From NCBI RefSeq assembly GCF_001403615.1, contig NZ_LN879455.1, forward strand, positions 62,001 through 126,000: 64,000 bases of DNA, written 5' to 3'. A program made the translations under genes and the position numbers. The stretch is from Desnuesiella massiliensis. Its GTDB lineage: Bacteria > Bacillota > Clostridia > Clostridiales > Clostridiaceae. Shown piece by piece: positions 18,342-28,800 of this stretch (its first letter is position 1; each line of letters opens with the position of its first letter). Under the pieces are notes generated by a model. The model did not search any database, was not told where the DNA came from, and was given only the letters and a program-made list of their open reading frames with translations.

Positions 18342-20531
18342 ATGAAAGTTAAAAAATCTCTATTGAGCATTGTATTATCTTTTTTAGTCCTAGCCATAAA
18401 TTTTACTCCCCTCAAAGTATTAGCCGCTGATAAGGATTATTCTGAGGTGGTTAAGAGAATGCAGCAATTAGGGCTTTTAGATAGCTCTATAACTGACTAT
18501 AATGCTGATATTACAAGGGAACAATTTTTAAAGGCAGTAATAGAGGTAAGCAGCTTAAAAGAACAAGCTACTAGTCTTAAGGGCTCCACCATATATCCAG
18601 ATGTTGAAAGCAATAGCGACTTTAGTGGTTATGTAAATATTGCTAAGGATAAAGAACTCATGTTTGGAATGGCAGACGGTTATTTTCATCCAGAATTAGG
18701 AGTAACCTATGCAGAAGCCTGCACTATATTAGTAAAGCTCCTAGGCTACAAGGATGCGGACCTATCGGGGGTATGGCCTAATAATTATATAAGTAAGGCT
18801 TATGACTTAAAGCTTACTGAGGACTTGAACTTTAAAAAGAAGGATAGACTTCCACTATGGGCTGCAGCGATGCTCTTTGATAGGCTCCTTGACACCAATG
18901 TAAAAAAGGCAAATGCTACAGAGGTGGACAAAAGTTTTGCGGAAACTAATAATAGCTTTGTAAAATATATTATTTTTGATACTTACTTAACTAATAGCAG
19001 TTTAAAGGAAAATCAGCTGCTCACTAATAAAGGTACTTTATCATATGATTCCAAGGAAAAATTTCAGCCTGGAAATACCTATAGATTAAAAGTAAAGGAT
19101 AATACTATAGTAAAGGTTTATGGAAAGGTAAAGGAAATCAAGAGCATTTTTGTAAACAGCATCTTTGATAACAATGTATATTATAGTATTTACCGCACTA
19201 ATTTTAGTTTAGCTCTTGATCCAAATATTGATTATTATTATCATGGAGTTAAACAAAATTACAGCAACTTAAATACCTTGATAAAATCTTGCATGACCTT
19301 AGCATTTACATTAAAGGAAGATGGTCAAGGATATGAATATGCTGTTATTTTAGACCCTATATACAGCAAACCGGAAGTAGTATTAAATTTTGACACTAAT
19401 TCAGATAAAATAGGAGATATTAAGTTAGACTACTATACAGATATATATAGAAATGGTCAAAAGATAACCAAACAGGATTTAGAGGAGTATGATGTAGTTT
19501 ATAAAGTAGCAGGTGTAAATGATCTTAATAGCATTATTCTAGTATTTAATAACAAGGTAGAAGGTAATATTAAGGCCTTCTCACCTAATGGTCCCACACC
19601 AAGCATTGTTCAAATTGATAATGGAAGCTATAATTTCAGTAGACACATGGATTTAACTAAATTGTCCGCTTTTCAGATAGGGGATAAGGTATCCGCACTA
19701 TTAGGCTATGACGGAAAGATTGTAGATTTGCAAAATATCAAATATAAAGTAGGTATGGATCAAGAAGTAAAAGTTTTAGGAAATTCCTTAACCTCAGAAG
19801 GACTATCCTCCAATCAGGTGGTGACAGATTTAGGAAAATACTATGTAATAGATTCCATGGATAAGCTTCAGGTGGGAGGCAGATATAGAGTAGCTATCGA
19901 TGGAGATACCATTGTAAGAGTTAAAAAGCTTGAAAATAATTTAGAGAATTACTCTGTAAGAAGCATCAGCGGTTCTATTATAACTTATAACGAAGGCAGC
20001 AAAACCTTAGAACCACCAGTATTACCAATATACTATTATAATGGAGCTAAAGTAGACTATAATACTGCATTATCATCCATACAGCCTTGTTCTTCTCTTA
20101 TACTGGCAAGAGATAGTAAAGGGTATGAATATGGTGTAATTATTGATCCTATATATGGTAAGCCAATAATATATGATTACAATAATATGGATAGTATTAT
20201 CGGATTAATCACATACAATACTCTATTTATATATAGAGCAGGTAGATTTTTTTCGGAAATAGGTACATTAGCATATAAGGATTTAGTATATAAGGTATAT
20301 GATCTATGGAACAAAAATAGTTATATTTATATCAATAGTTCCAAAGTATCAGGAAGAATAGATTCAATATTGCCAAGTGCTATAAACCCAAGAAACATAC
20401 AAGTCGGAGGTGTGACCTACAATTTTAGTAAGTATTTTGATATGAATAAATTAAGAGTAATTGGTATAAATGTGGGAAGTACCATAATATTGATTTTGGA
20501 TATTGATGGAAAAATTATAGATATATACTAA
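18342..20531 (+). CDS. Secreted SLH-domain protein with two repeated beta modules
   Basis: A 729-residue protein starting 9 bases after GAGGACG. It has a signal peptide (LLSIVLSFLVLAINFTPLKVLA). Residues 30-190 carry S-layer homology repeats: ITREQFLKAVIEVS, then YPDV-type linker with GYVNIAKDKELMFGMADGYFHPE and VTYAEACTILVKLLG, and a weaker third. SLH repeats bind pyruvylated secondary wall polymer. The remainder holds two similar units of about 230 residues, each with a YYYHGVKQNY/YYYNGAKVDY strand, GYEYAVILDPIY/GYEYGVIIDPIY and a NFSRHMDL/NFSKYFDM segment. I do not recognise this repeat. Its place as last gene of the exporter operon suggests it helps substrate passage or holds the adaptor in the wall. 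Confidence 0.85.
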   Translation: MKVKKSLLSIVLSFLVLAINFTPLKVLAADKDYSEVVKRMQQLGLLDSSITDYNADITREQFLKAVIEVSSLKEQATSLKGSTIYPDVESNSDFSGYVNIAKDKELMFGMADGYFHPELGVTYAEACTILVKLLGYKDADLSGVWPNNYISKAYDLKLTEDLNFKKKDRLPLWAAAMLFDRLLDTNVKKANATEVDKSFAETNNSFVKYIIFDTYLTNSSLKENQLLTNKGTLSYDSKEKFQPGNTYRLKVKDNTIVKVYGKVKEIKSIFVNSIFDNNVYYSIYRTNFSLALDPNIDYYYHGVKQNYSNLNTLIKSCMTLAFTLKEDGQGYEYAVILDPIYSKPEVVLNFDTNSDKIGDIKLDYYTDIYRNGQKITKQDLEEYDVVYKVAGVNDLNSIILVFNNKVEGNIKAFSPNGPTPSIVQIDNGSYNFSRHMDLTKLSAFQIGDKVSALLGYDGKIVDLQNIKYKVGMDQEVKVLGNSLTSEGLSSNQVVTDLGKYYVIDSMDKLQVGGRYRVAIDGDTIVRVKKLENNLENYSVRSISGSIITYNEGSKTLEPPVLPIYYYNGAKVDYNTALSSIQPCSSLILARDSKGYEYGVIIDPIYGKPIIYDYNNMDSIIGLITYNTLFIYRAGRFFSEIGTLAYKDLVYKVYDLWNKNSYIYINSSKVSGRIDSILPSAINPRNIQVGGVTYNFSKYFDMNKLRVIGINVGSTIILILDIDGKIIDIY

Positions 20532-20610
20532 ATAAGATATGTTTTGAGATATTCCTGTTGAGCTATTAAAGCATTAATGATAAAATATATTAAGATTTTT
20601 AGCGATTAAT

Positions 20611-20649
20611 AAAAAGCTTGCTTCACCTAAAAAGGGAGCAAGCTTTTTA
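20611..20649 (+). terminator. Terminator of the exporter operon
   Basis: AAAAAGCTTGCT pairs with AGCAAGCTTTTT around a loop of about 15 bases (with G-T pairs near the loop), ending in T5. It lies 80 bases after the SLH gene stop. Confidence 0.88.
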
Positions 20650-20731
20650 TACAAATATATAAATCAGCAAATGCCTTTTTTATTAATATACGTATTATTA
20701 AGTAAAATATAATTAACTAAATAGGAAACAT

Positions 20732-20763
20732 TTGATGAAAATTGTATGTTAATGGTATATAAT
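20732..20763 (+). promoter_or_regulatory. Possible promoter before the palindromic leader
   Basis: TTGATG (20732-20737) and TATATAAT (20756-20763) with an 18-20 base gap. If used, the transcript would begin right at the palindromic element at 20768 and run into the gene at 20933. Confidence 0.4.
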
Positions 20764-20767
20764 GTAC

Positions 20768-20871
20768 TATAGAGAGACACTACGTAAACTTAACTTATAT
20801 ATGTTCCCAAATGGCATCTTTAAGCCATTATGGTGCATTTATGAGTTATTAGTTAGAGTTGTTTCCCTATA
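20768..20871 (+). ncRNA. Structured leader element, copy 1 (unrecognised family)
   Basis: A 104-base imperfect palindrome. The outer ends TATAG...CTATA pair. A middle stem pairs AACTTATA (20792-20799) with TATGAGTT (20840-20847), and an apical stem pairs AATGGC (20810-20815) with GCCATT (20824-20829) around ATCTTTAA. A second copy at 40321 shares ACACTACG-AA-CTTAACTTATA and the loop, with two compensatory base-pair changes in the apical stem. It lies in the 60 to 165 bases before the start of the secreted protein gene at 20933. It matches no riboswitch I know; a small palindromic mobile element is the alternative. Confidence 0.55.
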
Positions 20872-20932
20872 AAGAGTTTAGTGCTTATGTACGAAAATAA
20901 TATTAAAGATATTTTACGAGGGAGGAATAACA

Positions 20933-21595
20933 ATGAAAAAAAAGGTAGGGGCAATAATAATATCAGCAACGCTATTATTAGGGCTATCTAGTACCGTATT
21001 AGCTAATACAAATCTCTTAGATGGTAAAGCTATAAATAAAGTAACCGCTGTTAACCAATACGATTTAAGTGAGGCCAAAAAACTATTAAAGGAAGCCTTA
21101 GATGATAAGAATTTTTATAGATATAATATGGCTTATAATGCCATTATGAAGATTCAAGATCCTGTTTATAGAGATCCTCTATTAGGTCAGTTAGCGTCTA
21201 TAATGAATGACGTATGGTCTCCAGATGTTAAAAAATTCAACTTAATGCTAGATGACTTAGTTAAAACTAGCGGAAGCGGTAAGATATATGATGAGATGGA
21301 GGCCTCTGTATATAAATCTAATTTAATAGATTTGGACAAGTGGTATCTATTAGGAGAATTAACCTCTTGGGGTAAGAGAATGGTATATAGCTCCGATTAT
21401 ACCAATGCAGTAGATAAGGTAGTATATGCATGGAAAATGCTATCAGATGGCACGGAGCAGAACTTAAACTCAGCTATTTCTGATGCGGAAGCAGCAGTAA
21501 GAGGAGTAAGAAACACTTATAGCAGAGATTATTTAACTAGCCAGATTGCTCAGATAAAAGAAAAATCCGAATTCTCTATAATCGAAATAAATTAG
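20933..21595 (+). CDS. Small secreted helical protein
   Basis: A 220-residue protein starting 7 bases after GAGGGAGG. It has a signal peptide (AIIISATLLLGLSSTVLA, cleavage after about residue 24). The mature protein is alpha-helical and contains WYLLGELTSWGKRMVYSS followed by a VVYAWKM segment. This matches the helical N-terminal region of the two SGNH hydrolases at 4642 and 8608 (YLLEELYNYGQIHVYS..AW; YLKEQLVDYGKKRIFT..AW). So it is a stand-alone version of that domain, which I do not recognise by name. It has no enzyme motif, so a binding role, perhaps for a wall glycan, is a guess. It is probably first of a transcript with the cohesin gene 24 bases downstream. Confidence 0.75.
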   Translation: MKKKVGAIIISATLLLGLSSTVLANTNLLDGKAINKVTAVNQYDLSEAKKLLKEALDDKNFYRYNMAYNAIMKIQDPVYRDPLLGQLASIMNDVWSPDVKKFNLMLDDLVKTSGSGKIYDEMEASVYKSNLIDLDKWYLLGELTSWGKRMVYSSDYTNAVDKVVYAWKMLSDGTEQNLNSAISDAEAAVRGVRNTYSRDYLTSQIAQIKEKSEFSIIEIN

Positions 21596-21619
21596 TACAC
21601 CTAGGGTGGTGAATAAAAT

Positions 21620-22417
21620 ATGAAGAGAATATTTAAAATTAGTTGTGTATTAATGATTTTTTCTATGCTGATATTTAACAGCGTAGCTCCTGTAAAGGCA
21701 GCTTCCTACAGCAAATTTACTGTGGAAATAGGAGCTAATTACATAGGAAGAGATAATAAGGTAAGCATACCAGTTAATATATATAGTCTGCCCTATAGCG
21801 GGCTATCTGCCTTCAGTTTTGTTATTGAGTTTGATTCAGCCCTATCTCTTAATGAGGTTAAAGTTGGAGATATAATTCCAAACTCCTCAGATTTTAGCTA
21901 TTCCATAAAGGATAATAAGATTATCTTTTTATATAGTGACAGAACTGGAGGAGACAAGCCAATAAAGAATGAAGGTAATCTGTGCTATTTGAACTTTAAA
22001 ATTAATACCACAAAAAATCTTTACAGTATAAAGAGAATAGTTAGTGACAAGGAAATCTTTTGTGATAATTGGCTCGATAAAATACAGCCAGATTTTAAGG
22101 AGGGTTCTTTGATTTTTAAGGACAGTCTTTATAATACATATGGAGATAAGACTTGGAAAATTACTTTTAATGACGAAATAGATTACTTTAATTTAAACAA
22201 CAATAGTCTAGAAGTAAAGGATATAAATGGGCAAGTGGTGAATTGTAGATTTAATATTACAAGCAATGAGAGAACCTTAGAAGTATTGCCACCAACACAA
22301 GGATATAAAATCAATAGTAGCTACACCTTAACAATAAAGAATAATTTTGTTTCTAAAAAAGGAAAAAAGCTATCAAAGGAAAGAAAGATTGATTTTTATG
22401 TTGAGAATTACAGGTAA
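21620..22417 (+). CDS. Secreted cohesin-domain protein with C-terminal Ig-like domain
   Basis: A 265-residue protein with GGTGG 9 bases before the ATG and a signal peptide (VLMIFSMLIFNSVAPVKAA). Residues 30-165 look like a type I cohesin: VSIPVNIYSL, GLSAFSFVIEFDSALSLNEVKVG, NKIIFLYSDRTGG and an NLCYLNFKI strand. This is the nine-strand sandwich that binds dockerins in cellulosomes. Residues 175-265 resemble the SbsA-type Ig-like (Big_5) domain (WKITFNDEIDY, NNNSLEVKD, YTLTIKNN). There is no SLH, LPXTG or C-terminal helix, so attachment to the cell would have to go through the Ig-like part or partners. Dockerin partners are encoded in this window (22456, 48089). Confidence 0.78.
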   Translation: MKRIFKISCVLMIFSMLIFNSVAPVKAASYSKFTVEIGANYIGRDNKVSIPVNIYSLPYSGLSAFSFVIEFDSALSLNEVKVGDIIPNSSDFSYSIKDNKIIFLYSDRTGGDKPIKNEGNLCYLNFKINTTKNLYSIKRIVSDKEIFCDNWLDKIQPDFKEGSLIFKDSLYNTYGDKTWKITFNDEIDYFNLNNNSLEVKDINGQVVNCRFNITSNERTLEVLPPTQGYKINSSYTLTIKNNFVSKKGKKLSKERKIDFYVENYR

Positions 22418-22455
22418 ACAAGATTTGCCTTTAGTAAAGGATGTGTAAGGGTTAC

Positions 22456-25400
22456 ATGGGTAAAAATAAAATTAATAATTTTAAGCATATAAGCCTACTA
22501 TTGAGCTTTATTTTGATTTTTATAAATTTAAAAATGGTAAATACTAAGGCTTTAGATTACATAGAGGTAAAAAGTGATTGGACTTTGCAATATGACCTTA
22601 ATGTAGATACTATAACTGTTAACAATGGAACTTTCGATACTAATTATTATACTATGGTTACTAGTTCTTTCTACCAGAAAGGGGGGGCCTCCTTACTTAG
22701 AGGAAATAATAATATCGTTAATGGAACTATGAGCATCTCAGAGGGTCAGGTGCAGATTTATGGTAATCTTACTATAAATGGAGATCTTAACATAAGCGGG
22801 GGTTCTCTAGTTCTTAATGGCGCTAATATAATAATTAATGGCAATTTGAACATTACTGGTGGAGAACTAGATTTAGGAAAGGGAAATGCATATATAAATA
22901 GCACTGGAGAAAGTTATGGGGGGAATATGAATTTCTCTAATGGTAAATTGGATGTCAACGGAGCTAATCTTAATATAGAAGGAGATTTAATCCAAAATGG
23001 AGGGACTTTTGACGGTATAAATACTGTAGGAAGCTTATTGCATGTTAATGGAGGAAATGTGAGTGTAGGAAGAAATTATACTCTAATGGACTTTGGTAAA
23101 TTAAGGATGGAAAACCCTAAGGATTTTGTTCTGGTAAAAGGAGATTTCTTCTTTAGTACTTATTCACAGCATAAGGATATTTTAAAGGACGGTATTCTTG
23201 AAATAAAAGGAACTTTCCAGCAAAGAAATTTTAATACCACGGTTAATGTAGGTGGACAAAAACTATCCTTAACCCAGAAAAATAATTTTATGCCTATGCT
23301 TAATCATAAAGTAGTATTATCAGGGATTCCAAAACAAAGTGCGAGTTTTGATGGTGACAATACTTGTCAGTTTAATATTCTGGAAGTGAAGAATAATTTA
23401 CTCACAGATTACTACATGTCAAATGTAAAATGGAACAAGCTGATAGAAAGTGCGAGAGCTTCTGATAATGTAGATTTAGTTAATATAACAATAAATGGGC
23501 AAAATATTAAGATAGTAGATCCTAGGGCTACCAATTATGACTTGACTCTTCCTTCAAATACAACAGATGGATTATTAAATGTACTAGCGGAACCCTATGA
23601 TAGAAATGCTGCAGTGTCTATAGAGGGTAATAGATTAGTTAATAAAGCTGCTTTAGTTAAGATAACTGTAACCGCAGAGGATAAAACTACAAAGAAAACC
23701 TACTATGTAAATGTTCAGTTGAAGGATTCAGAAATATATTCAATGTTTACAGATATAAAAACTGCTGATTATCATAGCTTAGTTCTAAGAAATGACGGAG
23801 TGCTCTTTGGGTTTGGGGCTAACAACTTTGGGCAACTTGGAGATGGGACTACTAATATCAGAATAAAACTCACTCAGGTTAAAAATCTTTCAAATGTAAT
23901 TGACTTTGACACTAGTAATTCTCATAGTATAGCTCTTACCTCAGATGGCAGCGTGTGGGTTTGGGGGTTAAATGATTATGGTCAGCTTTCGGAGTCAATA
24001 AAAGGGGATTTACTAAATCCCGTTAAAGTATTAGGGTTAAGGGATATTGTAAAGGTGCAAGCTGGAAACAGATACAATTTAGCCTTAGACAGAAACGGCT
24101 TCGTATGGATGTGGGGGTATAATAATAGTGGGCAATTTGGAGATGAAGAGGAAAGATATAGCCTAAAGCCAATCCTAGTCAGTGGATTCTCAGGAACTAA
24201 GATTAAGGATATAGCCGCTGGTGACTTTCATTGTCTAGCCCTAAGCATGGAAGGTAAGGTATATGCTTGGGGAGCTAATGATTATGGTCAAATTGGAGAT
24301 GGAACCTTAAATAGCAAATATAATCCTATAGAAATACTAGGGCTTTATGGAGTTAAATCTATAGCAGCAGAAGGAAACACCAGCAGTTGTATAAAGGGAG
24401 ATGGTACCGCACTTTTTTGGGGAGAAAGCAAGTTCTATACTCAAGGTAATATTAAAGTACCTGAAAGCATAAAGGATATTACCGATATAGCTAGTATAAA
24501 GGTAAATTCTGACCATATGATCTTACTTAAGAAAGATGGCCAAAGTTTCTCCCTGGGAAACAATAATTTTGGACAACTAGGAGATGGAACTTATTCTAAT
24601 AGAAAGATATTTGTTCATTTAAAAGAACTAAGTAAAATAAGCAAAATATCTATTGGAACCTATAATACCTTTGCTTTAACAGAAGAAGGCTATATATATG
24701 GCTTAGGAAGAAACAATCTAGGACAGCTAGGAATCAATGAGTCTGGAGGTACTTATAATGAACCTCAAAGACTTTATGGATTTGATGCTACCTCTGTAGA
24801 TAGAGTATATGCCAATTGTACTCCAGGAGAAATAGACAAATACTCTAATATAAGATTATACGCTAATACTTCTGGGGCAAACATTTACTATACTCTAGAT
24901 GGTACGGATCCTACTGAAAAAAGTATACTATATTCAAGTCCTATAAACATAACTGAACATACCATAATTAAAGCTGTAGCTATAAAATATGGAAAGTATA
25001 GTGCTGTGTCTACCTTTGAATATTATATAAGTAATAAACCTAGGTTAGAGATGAATGTGACTATAGACTCAAAATCAGTTGAAGCAGGAACAAGTATTGA
25101 GATTCCAATTATATTTTCAAATATTCCTGTTAAGGGGGTATCGAAGTTAAAGTTTGCCGTAAGCTACAATCCTGAAATTATTGAATTAGAAGATATTGTG
25201 CCAGGTGGAGGGTTAATAATAGATAATCAAGATTTTAGTTATAGTAGGATATCAGATGATACTATACTTCTAAACTTTGAAGATAGCTCAAAGATATCTA
25301 GAAATATTAATAAGAACGGTATTTTTGCTACCTTGAAATTCTTTGTGAAAAGTGGGGCGGCTTCAGGAAGATATGCTATAGTAAGACAAGCATACGAATC

Positions 25401-25662
25401 AGAAGGGTTCTATAATAGCACTAATAGCCCTATAAATGTTTACTATAACGGAGGATACGTAGATATTAACACCTTCTTATATGGGGATGTAGATGGTGAT
25501 GGCAAAGTTACAGCATTGGATTTACAATATGTGCAAAGATATGTAGAGAAGAAGATATCCTATTTCCCATGGTATAGAGGAGCAGAAGCAGCGGATGTGG
25601 ACAGAGATGGAAGCATAACCTCGAGGGATGTAGAGCTAATTAAAAAATTGATACTCAACTAA
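22456..25662 (+). CDS. Giant secreted protein: beta-solenoid, RCC1 repeats, cohesin and dockerin
   Basis: A 1068-residue protein. The start at 22456 is chosen because TAAGGG lies 4 bases before it; ATG at 22441 is an alternative. A signal-anchor (LLLSFILIFINL) is followed by a glycine/asparagine beta-solenoid (about 45-250, GNLTINGDLNISGGSLVLNG type) and a cadherin-like sandwich (about 335-425). Then come six or seven RCC1 propeller repeats (about 440-765, e.g. YAWGANDYGQIGDGT), a CHB_HEX_C-type module (about 795-855, IYYTLDGTDPT), a cohesin-like sandwich (about 865-1003) and a C-terminal dockerin. The dockerin has two calcium loops, DVDGDGKVTALD and DVDRDGSITSRD. Cohesin and dockerin on one chain allow head-to-tail assembly. 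There are no catalytic motifs, so a scaffold or adhesin role is likely. The stop abuts an inverted-repeat element. Confidence 0.85.
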   Translation: MGKNKINNFKHISLLLSFILIFINLKMVNTKALDYIEVKSDWTLQYDLNVDTITVNNGTFDTNYYTMVTSSFYQKGGASLLRGNNNIVNGTMSISEGQVQIYGNLTINGDLNISGGSLVLNGANIIINGNLNITGGELDLGKGNAYINSTGESYGGNMNFSNGKLDVNGANLNIEGDLIQNGGTFDGINTVGSLLHVNGGNVSVGRNYTLMDFGKLRMENPKDFVLVKGDFFFSTYSQHKDILKDGILEIKGTFQQRNFNTTVNVGGQKLSLTQKNNFMPMLNHKVVLSGIPKQSASFDGDNTCQFNILEVKNNLLTDYYMSNVKWNKLIESARASDNVDLVNITINGQNIKIVDPRATNYDLTLPSNTTDGLLNVLAEPYDRNAAVSIEGNRLVNKAALVKITVTAEDKTTKKTYYVNVQLKDSEIYSMFTDIKTADYHSLVLRNDGVLFGFGANNFGQLGDGTTNIRIKLTQVKNLSNVIDFDTSNSHSIALTSDGSVWVWGLNDYGQLSESIKGDLLNPVKVLGLRDIVKVQAGNRYNLALDRNGFVWMWGYNNSGQFGDEEERYSLKPILVSGFSGTKIKDIAAGDFHCLALSMEGKVYAWGANDYGQIGDGTLNSKYNPIEILGLYGVKSIAAEGNTSSCIKGDGTALFWGESKFYTQGNIKVPESIKDITDIASIKVNSDHMILLKKDGQSFSLGNNNFGQLGDGTYSNRKIFVHLKELSKISKISIGTYNTFALTEEGYIYGLGRNNLGQLGINESGGTYNEPQRLYGFDATSVDRVYANCTPGEIDKYSNIRLYANTSGANIYYTLDGTDPTEKSILYSSPINITEHTIIKAVAIKYGKYSAVSTFEYYISNKPRLEMNVTIDSKSVEAGTSIEIPIIFSNIPVKGVSKLKFAVSYNPEIIELEDIVPGGGLIIDNQDFSYSRISDDTILLNFEDSSKISRNINKNGIFATLKFFVKSGAASGRYAIVRQAYESEGFYNSTNSPINVYYNGGYVDINTFLYGDVDGDGKVTALDLQYVQRYVEKKISYFPWYRGAEAADVDRDGSITSRDVELIKKLILN

Positions 25663-25807
25663 TAATTCACAATGCACAATGTCAATTGAGGGAGGTTTTC
25701 CCAGCATGTGAAAAAAATCAATTAGAGTAATTTCTAATTTTTCTTAGCTTCGCTAAGAAAAATATCCTTAATTGTGAATTGTGAATTGTGCATTGAAGAA
25801 GTGCATT
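25663..25807. repeat. Inverted-repeat element, copy A
   Basis: The left end AATTCACAATGCACAAT (25664) and the right end AATTGTGAATTGTGAATTGTGCATTG mirror each other. Inside is the perfect hairpin TTTTTCTTAGCTTCGCTAAGAAAAA. The element fills the gap between the stop of the RCC1 protein and the ribosome binding site of the next gene. Confidence 0.8.
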
Positions 25808-25829
25808 AAAAAAAAGGGGAGGGACGGCA

Positions 25830-28800
25830 TTGAAGATAAAAAAATTCCTAGCAATTTTTCTACTAGCTATGTTACTTATAGCAGGAAATGTTTATAGTAT
25901 AAAAGCTGCGGGCAATGTGAAAATATTAGATTCAAAATATAATATCGCACCTAATCATGAATTCACTGTTAAGTTTTCTCAGGAAATAGATGAGACAAGC
26001 ATAAAGGAAGGCACAGTGAAAATCTATGAGAAGGCTACACTAAAACCTATTGAAATTGTCATTAGGAAGGATATAAATGATCCTTATAATCTAAAGGTAA
26101 AGGGAAAAAATGAATTTGAAAAGGGGAAGACCTATACCTTAGAAGTTAGAGATTTAAAATCCAAGAAAAATAAATATACAAAGCAGATTACTAAGATGGA
26201 TTTTACCGTTAAAAATCTATATTCTGGTCTTCCAGCGGAGAATGGTTTAATCATTGTAGATGATAAGGCCTATGCTATAGATTATTTAATAAAAAATATA
26301 ACAATGGTTAATGAGATAATAACAAAGACCTATGATATTTATTATACCTATGATGTAAACTATGAAAAGATATATTCTCTATTTAAAACTGGGCCTATAA
26401 CTGGAAATTCTACTACTATAAAAAATGAAATAACTTACGTAGACCCCAACGGTAATAGAAGTCTATATAAATACAGAACAGATAGAGGGGAGTATCAGTT
26501 AGTAGAACCTAAAGCATCTGTAGATGTTATAGTGAGAAGTGATGCTAATGCTGTAAATTTGAATGTAAATAGTGTTAGTGCTATTCCAGAAGCTAAATAT
26601 TATAAAGTTAGAAATAGCAATATGATAAAAAGTTTTGGTGAGCCTATATTATATATGGCTTTAAGTCCTACAGAAGAGTTAAGTATACTTTCTTCAGACA
26701 AAACTGTTTTAGCTAAAGGTACTGTTTTTGTAGATAGAAACAATAACGGAGAAGTAAGATTAAGATTAGCAGAGACTTTAGCTTTGGGCAATACTGCTGG
26801 AAATATCAATAATAATGGTATAGCTGTTGGAGATGGAGAGGGTTATACATATTATGTAAATAATGCAGATAAAGAAAAACTTTATAAGCTTGGCATGGAT
26901 AGTGGTTATAATAGAATGATATTAGAGGATAAGGCCCAGTATATAAATGAAGCTGGAGACTGGATATATTATAGCAATTATAACGACGGAGGAAAGCTTT
27001 ATAAGGTTAAAAAAGACGGCACTGAGAGACAAAAGATGCTAGATGATAAGGCTGCATATACTACCATTGCAGGAGAATATATTTATTATAGTAATCACAC
27101 GGATGGTGGTAGACTATATAAAGTTAGAAAAGATGGAGCAGATATTAAGATCAACTCGGATAACACCCGCCATGGTAATGCTTTAGTGGTAGATTATGGC
27201 GACAATAAAAAGAGCGATGAAGTGGCTTATATAAATGTAGTGGGAGATTGGATATACTACTCAAATTATTCTGATGGACATAAGCTTTTTGTTATCCATA
27301 AAGATGGAACTTATAGAGGAAAGATAAGTGACACTTGGGCGGATTGTGTACAAGTGGTTGGAGATTGGATCTATCTAACCTCAGGTAGCGGAGTTATAGG
27401 CAAGGTGAATAAAGCTGGAGATGGCAATGTTATTCCTATAAGAGCTACTGCAAATCAATATGATAAGGGATATCACATAAATGCAGTAGGAGACTGGATC
27501 TTCTATAGTAATGCTGAGGATGGAGGAAAGCTCTATAAGATAAACACTGACGGTAGTGGTAGTAAGGTAAAGCTGGGAGATGAGCCCGTAGGATATATAA
27601 ATGTAATAGGTGATTGGATATACTTTAATACTACTAAGGGTAAGCTCTTTAGACTTCCTATTAATTCTAATGGAGAGTACAAGCCAGAAGAAGTAGGAGC
27701 TTCTAAGGATAATAATCAAATTTCGGAAATTCAAGATGTTTATGTAAGTGTAGATTTTGCAGATGTAAACAAGAGTACAGAGTTTATTGAAAATAAGTAT
27801 CTTCCAAATAAAATACCAGCTATTATGAAGGATAACACTATGCAACAATTAGTAGTTGTTTGGGATACTAACCCTTCTAAGGTGAGCTTTAAAGATGGTG
27901 TTAGAATATATACAGGAAGCGTAGTAGGTTATAATAAGGCTGTTAAGCTTTATATGACCATACCTTCTGAGATGTTAAATGACACTAATATGATTTACGT
28001 ATATAAAAATGGTAATAAAAATGACATGATAAGGATAGAAGGAAATTTAGACCCTACCAATGATAAGAATTCTATAAGAACTAGAATGAAAGAGGGAGAC
28101 ACCATAAAGGTTTATGAGGATGCACAGAAGAAAAGGCTTCTTGGCTCTTCTAAGGTAGGAAAAGATGGTAAGGTTACCGTATCAAAATTAGATTTAGACT
28201 CTTATGGAAAGAGCTTCTATATAACCATCACAAGGGTTAACAAGGCGGAGAGCAATCCCACAGAAATAAAACAATATGCTACCCCAATAATTAAAGCTGA
28301 TGACGTTATGGATAAAGACTTTGAAGGGTTGGGAGCAGATATAAGGGATATAACTATTAACAATTGGATTCAAGCTCAATGGAATCCTTATGAAGAAAAT
28401 TATTTAAACAAGTACTATAAATTGATAGATCAATCCATCTATGTACTTCCAAGTAAAACACTTTTAGATATGGATAATAATATTCCTATAGAAGCTGCCA
28501 TAACCTTGGATAAGAAGCAGTGGGATGGAAGTCTAAAACCGAAAGAAGAAGCTATATACAAAAATAAAGATAGTAGGGGGAATATTCTTAAAACAGGAAG
28601 ATATGATTTATACGTAGCTTCAAGTTTTACTGGTCTTGGTTCTCCAGATGTGGATAATCGTCAGCCTTTCGTAGAAGGCAAAATAGCTAATGCTATAGTT
28701 CCTAGTTTTGATTTAACATCAGAGGGCATACCAGCTAAGCCTACTATAAAGGTTCAAAGAGTGCAAGGTTACGATGTAACTAAGCCTAATATTTATGTAA

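Noticed and set aside
20768..20871. Copy 1 of the palindrome as a c-di-GMP-II, purine, THF or ydaO riboswitch
   Set aside because: None of the conserved core sequences of these classes is present, so it is reported as unrecognised.
27381..27848. 155-codon minus-strand ORF within the 1726-residue protein gene
   Set aside because: Antisense shadow created by repeated Trp/Tyr codons of the DUF5050-type repeats; no ribosome binding site and low-complexity product.
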